DNA of 25,104 nt, taken from the NCBI GenBank assembly GCA_944382045.1, contig CALWMT010000003.1:1-25104 (forward strand), written 5' to 3'. The notes under the pieces were generated by a model. It was not told where the DNA came from and did no database searches. It saw nothing but the letters and a program-made list of their open reading frames with translations. Positions within the stretch are counted from its first letter, which is position 1. Every line of letters starts with the position of its first letter. The DNA comes from an uncultured Enterocloster sp. GTDB lineage: Bacteria; Bacillota; Clostridia; Lachnospirales; Lachnospiraceae. Position numbers and translations under genes: made by a program. Shown piece after piece: positions 22,486-25,104 of the stretch.

Positions 22486-23118
22486 ATGAATATCAGAAAA
22501 AAGATTCGCTATATTTGGGATTACTACAGATGGACATTTTTTCTGCTGGCTGCAGCCGGCCTTCTCCTGTTTTATATTGGGGATATGGTCTATAAAAGCA
22601 GCCAGACGATTGATCTGCAGGGCTTTTTTATCAACGACTCACAGAACCATTTTCCGGCCGGGCGGATCTCCGAAGACTTTTCCGAATACGCCAAAACCGC
22701 TCCGGGACACCGGATTGCATTTGACGATTCCCTTCTTATCGATTTGGATTCCGGCCGCCACTACCATACTTCCAGCCAAAGCAAACTGATGGCCTATATT
22801 GCGGCTAAAGAGCTGGATTTTCTGGTCGCGCCTGAAAGCCTTGCACGATTTTACGCCCGTTCCTTTCCGCTTCTGGATTTCAACCAGCTTCTCCCGGCAG
22901 ATTTAAAAGATCGTTTGCGGGAAGATCTGATTTTCGGCACCGACGGCACAGGTAAGCAAAAGGCGTGGGGGTTGGATCTAAGGCATTCCCGCTTCCTCGA
23001 AGAACCCGGCAATCCTCCCGGGGAACCCTATTATCTGCTGATCCTCTCCTACACGCCTCACAGCGGTACGCTGATTTCTTTTCTCCACTACTCCTACCAG
23101 GAGCCACTCCCGGATTAA
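22486..23118 (+). CDS. Membrane-anchored extracytoplasmic protein of unknown function
   Basis: A 210-residue protein with a basic N-terminus (MNIRKKIRYIWDYYRW) and one membrane helix at about 17-40, which should leave the rest outside the cell. The outer domain is about 165 residues and contains SQSKLMAYIAAKELDFLVAPESLARFYARSFPLLDFNQLLPADL (residues about 102-145). That stretch recalls the part of solute-binding proteins where a substrate-binding core reads D-x-[LIV]-A-[PD], but I cannot assign a family. Start ATG 22486 follows GGGGGT by 9 bases, with TACAAT at 22452-22457 as a possible -10. It is divergent from DUF624 and convergent with the phosphatase, whose stop is only 7 bases away. Confidence 0.8.
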   Translation: MNIRKKIRYIWDYYRWTFFLLAAAGLLLFYIGDMVYKSSQTIDLQGFFINDSQNHFPAGRISEDFSEYAKTAPGHRIAFDDSLLIDLDSGRHYHTSSQSKLMAYIAAKELDFLVAPESLARFYARSFPLLDFNQLLPADLKDRLREDLIFGTDGTGKQKAWGLDLRHSRFLEEPGNPPGEPYYLLILSYTPHSGTLISFLHYSYQEPLPD

Positions 23119-23125
23119 CGTCCTG

Positions 23126-23929
23126 TCAGGCGCCGTTCATGTAATCGGCCATTTCACCCAAGGATTGATAGACAGCTGTCGGCTTTATCTTGGAGGCTTT
23201 CACGTCTTCTGCCGTCGCCTCCCCTGTCAGCACTAAAAATCCCATTCCCCCATGCTCGACCCCGGCGGCAATATCCGTATACAGGCGGTCTCCTACAAAA
23301 GCAATCTTGGCGGTTGCCGTATGCATCTGATCTGCAATCATCTCCACCGTCTCCCGGTATGGTTTTCCCAGATATTTGGGCTCTCTGCCTGTGGAAAGGC
23401 TGACCGCCGCGCAGATAGCACCGCAGTCCGGAATGAATCCGTCTTTTACCGGACAGTTTATATCCGGGTGTGTGGCTAAAAATAAGCTTCCCTGCCGGAT
23501 AAAACTGCAGCACCGCATAAGTTTGTCATACGTCAGCGTCATATCAAAGCTTATCAGAACAATATCCGGCTCCTGTTCCGTCAGACGAATCCCGGCCTCT
23601 CTTACGCTTTTCTCAAACTGCGGCGTGCCCGCCAAATAGACCGATGCACTCGGATAATTTCGCTTCAAGTAGCAGATCGACACATCCCCGGACGTCATAA
23701 TCTGCCGTCGGCTTACAGGGCAACCCGCCTTTTCCAGTTTTTCCATATAATCTTCCGGAGCCTTGGAGGAATTATTGGTAAAAAACATAAATTTTTTGCC
23801 TTTCCTATTCACTGTGTTTATAAAATCCAGCGCTCCGTCAATCACATCCTGTTCCAGAAAAAACGTACCGTCCATATCAAGTACAAATAATTCCGTATCT
23901 TCCAAAAATTTCTTTAACTGTGTTTTCAT
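23126..23929 (-). CDS. HAD superfamily phosphatase, NagD/AraL type (HAD-IIA)
   Basis: A 267-residue hydrolase of the HAD-IIA subfamily that removes phosphate from sugar phosphates, nucleotides or glycerol phosphate. The four HAD motifs are visible: DMDGT (Asp18 nucleophile, Asp20 acid/base), TNNSS (51-55), the Lys in YLGKPYRETVEMI and the acidic VGDRLYTDIAAGVEHGG. The large C2 cap between motifs II and III fits HAD-IIA. ATG 23929 is chosen, 5 bases after GGAGG. The ATG at 23941 lies directly before that site. Being near a G3P-producing operon, it might act on glycerol-3-phosphate or sugar phosphates, but that is a guess. It follows mgtC by 56 bases on the same strand. Confidence 0.93.
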   Translation of the reverse strand: MKTQLKKFLEDTELFVLDMDGTFFLEQDVIDGALDFINTVNRKGKKFMFFTNNSSKAPEDYMEKLEKAGCPVSRRQIMTSGDVSICYLKRNYPSASVYLAGTPQFEKSVREAGIRLTEQEPDIVLISFDMTLTYDKLMRCCSFIRQGSLFLATHPDINCPVKDGFIPDCGAICAAVSLSTGREPKYLGKPYRETVEMIADQMHTATAKIAFVGDRLYTDIAAGVEHGGMGFLVLTGEATAEDVKASKIKPTAVYQSLGEMADYMNGA

Positions 23930-23985
23930 ATTCGCCTCCATTTATGCGGCTGCCCATCTCTTATTTATTATTATCGGAATTTCCA

Positions 23986-24660
23986 TCATTCCAAAATCGT
24001 CACGACATCCTCATTTTCCGCCAAATCGGAAATGAGACCCGTTTTATCAAATCCCGGAGGATAGATTACCTCAAACTCTACTTTAATCTCATCCTTTTTA
24101 TTTTTATGGATTTTGATCGCCGCAATATCCACCCTGCGGCTCTCCAGCATATGTTCCATATTCATAATAACGCCTTCCTTCTGGACGAGCGTCAGGCGAA
24201 GGCTGCCGCCAGAAGCCGCATGGGCAAAAAAGGATACCCGATGAGTAATTTCTTGGGCAATGATAATCATGACCGCAGCCCCGATGCTGATCAGATAAAG
24301 GCCCGCTCCAATCGCCATTCCAATTCCGGCGGTAGCCCATATTCCCGCTGCAGTTGTCAGTCCATTTACCAAATTATTACGGACAAAAATCATTCCGGCT
24401 CCCAGGAAACCAACTCCGCTGACAATCTGTGCCGCAACTCGGGAAGCGTCATAATCCGCCACATCGGCAAATCCGTATTTAGATACAATCATCATCAAAG
24501 CAGAACCCATAGCTACAATCGCGTGGGTTCGGATTCCCGCTGATTTATTCCGGTTTCTCCTCTCGTGTCCAATCGCCGTACCCAGCACACAAGCAATGGC
24601 AATCCTCAACAAATATTCCAACTGTATATAAAGAATATTTTCCGCTTCCAATCCAATCAT
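23986..24660 (-). CDS. MgtC/SapB family membrane protein
   Basis: A 224-residue member of the MgtC/SapB family, membrane proteins linked to growth in low magnesium and, in some pathogens, to survival inside cells. About five membrane helices occupy the first 140 residues with the family segments GHERRNRNKSAGIRTHAIVAMGSA (about 31-54) and VSGVGFLGAGMIFV, followed by TTAAGIWATAGIGMAIGAG. The C-terminal 80 residues form a soluble ACT-like domain (LTLVQKEGVIMNMEHML and on). AAGGAG lies 13 bases upstream of the ATG, somewhat far. Its leader contains a terminator hairpin, so expression is probably controlled by attenuation. The phosphatase gene follows 56 bases later and may be cotranscribed. Confidence 0.93.
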   Translation of the reverse strand: MIGLEAENILYIQLEYLLRIAIACVLGTAIGHERRNRNKSAGIRTHAIVAMGSALMMIVSKYGFADVADYDASRVAAQIVSGVGFLGAGMIFVRNNLVNGLTTAAGIWATAGIGMAIGAGLYLISIGAAVMIIIAQEITHRVSFFAHAASGGSLRLTLVQKEGVIMNMEHMLESRRVDIAAIKIHKNKKDEIKVEFEVIYPPGFDKTGLISDLAENEDVVTILE

Positions 24661-24710
24661 ATCATCCTTGTCTCCTTACCGAATACTGTTATTTTTTTCT
24701 TAAATAGCAC

Positions 24711-24755
24711 AAAAAAAGCAGGGTAAATATTATATAAAATAACTATCACCCTGCT
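24711..24755 (-). terminator. Intrinsic terminator within the mgtC leader
   Basis: On the minus strand AGCAGGGT (24748-24755) pairs exactly with ACCCTGCT (24717-24724) around a 23-base AT-rich loop and is followed by six further T. It lies 51 bases before the mgtC ATG and downstream of the promoter at 24789-24817, so it can stop transcription before the gene. Confidence 0.82.
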
Positions 24756-24788
24756 CTAATTCTCTAAGGTTTTCTCTGTTTTGAATAA

Positions 24789-24817
24789 ATATTATCATTA
24801 TCCTTTCAATATGTCAA
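24789..24817 (-). promoter_or_regulatory. Promoter for the mgtC leader
   Basis: On the minus strand a perfect TTGACA (24812-24817), a 17-base spacer and TAATAT (24789-24794). The leader to the mgtC ATG would be about 120 bases and contains the intrinsic terminator at 24711-24755. No M-box or other riboswitch fold was recognised in it. Confidence 0.78.
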
Positions 24818-24882
24818 GTTTTTTAAAGAAAAATTTTTATCCTTCGTTACTACTGGGTAGCTCTTTCCCGTAAATTCCGCAT

Positions 24883-24915
24883 AAAAAATGTCATACCCTC
24901 TAATAGGATATGACA
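24883..24915 (-). terminator. Intrinsic terminator of the tRNA-Asn/tRNA-Cys transcript
   Basis: On the minus strand TGTCATATCC pairs with GGGTATGACA (10 bp with one G-U pair), the loop is 7 bases, and six T follow (24883-24888). It begins 17 bases after the end of tRNA-Cys. Confidence 0.9.
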
Positions 24916-24931
24916 CTCTTTCATGCATGAG

Positions 24932-25002
24932 AGGCGACAACCGGAATCGAACCGGTGATAGAGGTGTTGCAGACCTTTGCCTTACCGCTTGGCTATGTCG
25001 CC
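24932..25002 (-). tRNA. tRNA-Cys (anticodon GCA)
   Basis: A 71-base cloverleaf on the minus strand. The acceptor is GGCGACA with TGTCGCC, the anticodon loop is CTGCAAC (anticodon GCA), and the T arm is ACCGGTTCGATTCCGGT. The discriminator is U, the identity base for cysteine. No CCA end is encoded. It lies 27 bases after tRNA-Asn on the same transcript, followed by an intrinsic terminator. Confidence 0.97.
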
Positions 25003-25029
25003 TTAAAATATAATTAATTATGATAAAAG

Positions 25030-25102
25030 CTCCCCGAGTAGGACTCGAACCTACGACCCAACGGTTAACAGCCGTTTGCTCTACCGACTGAGCTATCGAG
25101 GA
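25030..25102 (-). tRNA. tRNA-Asn (anticodon GTT)
   Basis: A 73-base cloverleaf on the minus strand. The acceptor is TCCTCGA with TCGGGGA (one G-U pair), the D arm GCTCAGTCGGTAGAGC, the anticodon stem AACGG/CCGTT with loop CTGTTAA (anticodon GTT), and the T arm GTAGGTTCGAGTCCTAC, with discriminator G. The gene is complete in the window, two bases from the right edge. Its promoter is beyond the edge. Confidence 0.97.
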
Positions 25103-25104
25103 TT

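Noticed and set aside
24661..24782. M-box or yybP-ykoY riboswitch before mgtC
   Set aside because: The leader is too short and lacks their conserved sequence blocks. Only a simple terminator hairpin is supported.
24730..24798. 22-residue leader peptide frame before mgtC (MIIFIQNRENLRE..., stop in the terminator loop)
   Set aside because: Its ATG lies between the -35 and -10 boxes of the predicted promoter, so the main transcript would not include it. It would matter only if an upstream start exists.

Overview
The window looks like chromosome from a gut-type Lachnospiraceae (Clostridium cluster XIVa) bacterium. The clues are a V-type (A/V) ATPase operon, strong AGGAGG ribosome-binding sites, TTGACA/TATAAT-type promoters, a MarR plus heterodimeric ABC exporter cassette, a GlpP antiterminator gene, and DUF624 and TIGR01906 membrane proteins. 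Species cannot be fixed from sequence reading alone. I see no phage, insertion sequence, CRISPR array, toxin or resistance island. Most of it is ordinary core and metabolic genome, and I did not find a clearly new multi-gene system.

Layout. Positions 15-4565 (minus strand) hold the start of a V-ATPase operon (stalk subunit, C, I; the rest lies beyond the left edge), preceded by an uncertain small ORF and a membrane protein with a DUF4145-like domain and an SH3 domain. Positions 4757-5834 (plus) carry trmB, a 59-residue small ORF and a tRNA-Lys with a near-perfect promoter and terminator. Positions 5941-10215 (plus) carry a TIGR01906 membrane protein, a D,D-carboxypeptidase and a KdpDE-like two-component pair that lacks both the KdpD sensor domain and a neighbouring kdpFABC. 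A DEDDh exonuclease (minus, 10175-11161) overlaps kdpE tail to tail. Two small membrane proteins follow (11323-12201), then a 14-bp perfect palindrome.

Positions 12364-16699 are a self-contained efflux cassette: promoter, a dyad operator at the transcription start, marR, and two ABC half-transporters whose motifs show one degenerate and one canonical ATP site. Two back-to-back terminators end it and the opposing operon.

Positions 16905-21468 (minus) form a glycerophosphodiester operon: lipoprotein binding protein, two permeases, glycerophosphodiester phosphodiesterase and GlpP. It has its own promoter, a palindrome at the start site and a strong hairpin after the binding-protein gene. The reading is import of glycerophosphodiesters, hydrolysis to glycerol-3-phosphate (G3P), and GlpP sensing of G3P. 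The ATPase subunit is absent and probably shared. A DUF624 protein, an unrecognised membrane-anchored protein and a NagD-like HAD phosphatase follow. The right end has an MgtC/SapB gene whose leader contains an intrinsic terminator, then tRNA-Cys and tRNA-Asn on the minus strand with their own terminator.

The points most worth a second look are the small control elements: the mgtC leader terminator, the palindrome at the glp operon start site, the MarR operator, the hairpin after the binding-protein gene and the isolated GGGGACAGG palindrome. After these come the unrecognised proteins at 3286-3567, 5503-5682 and 22486-23118.
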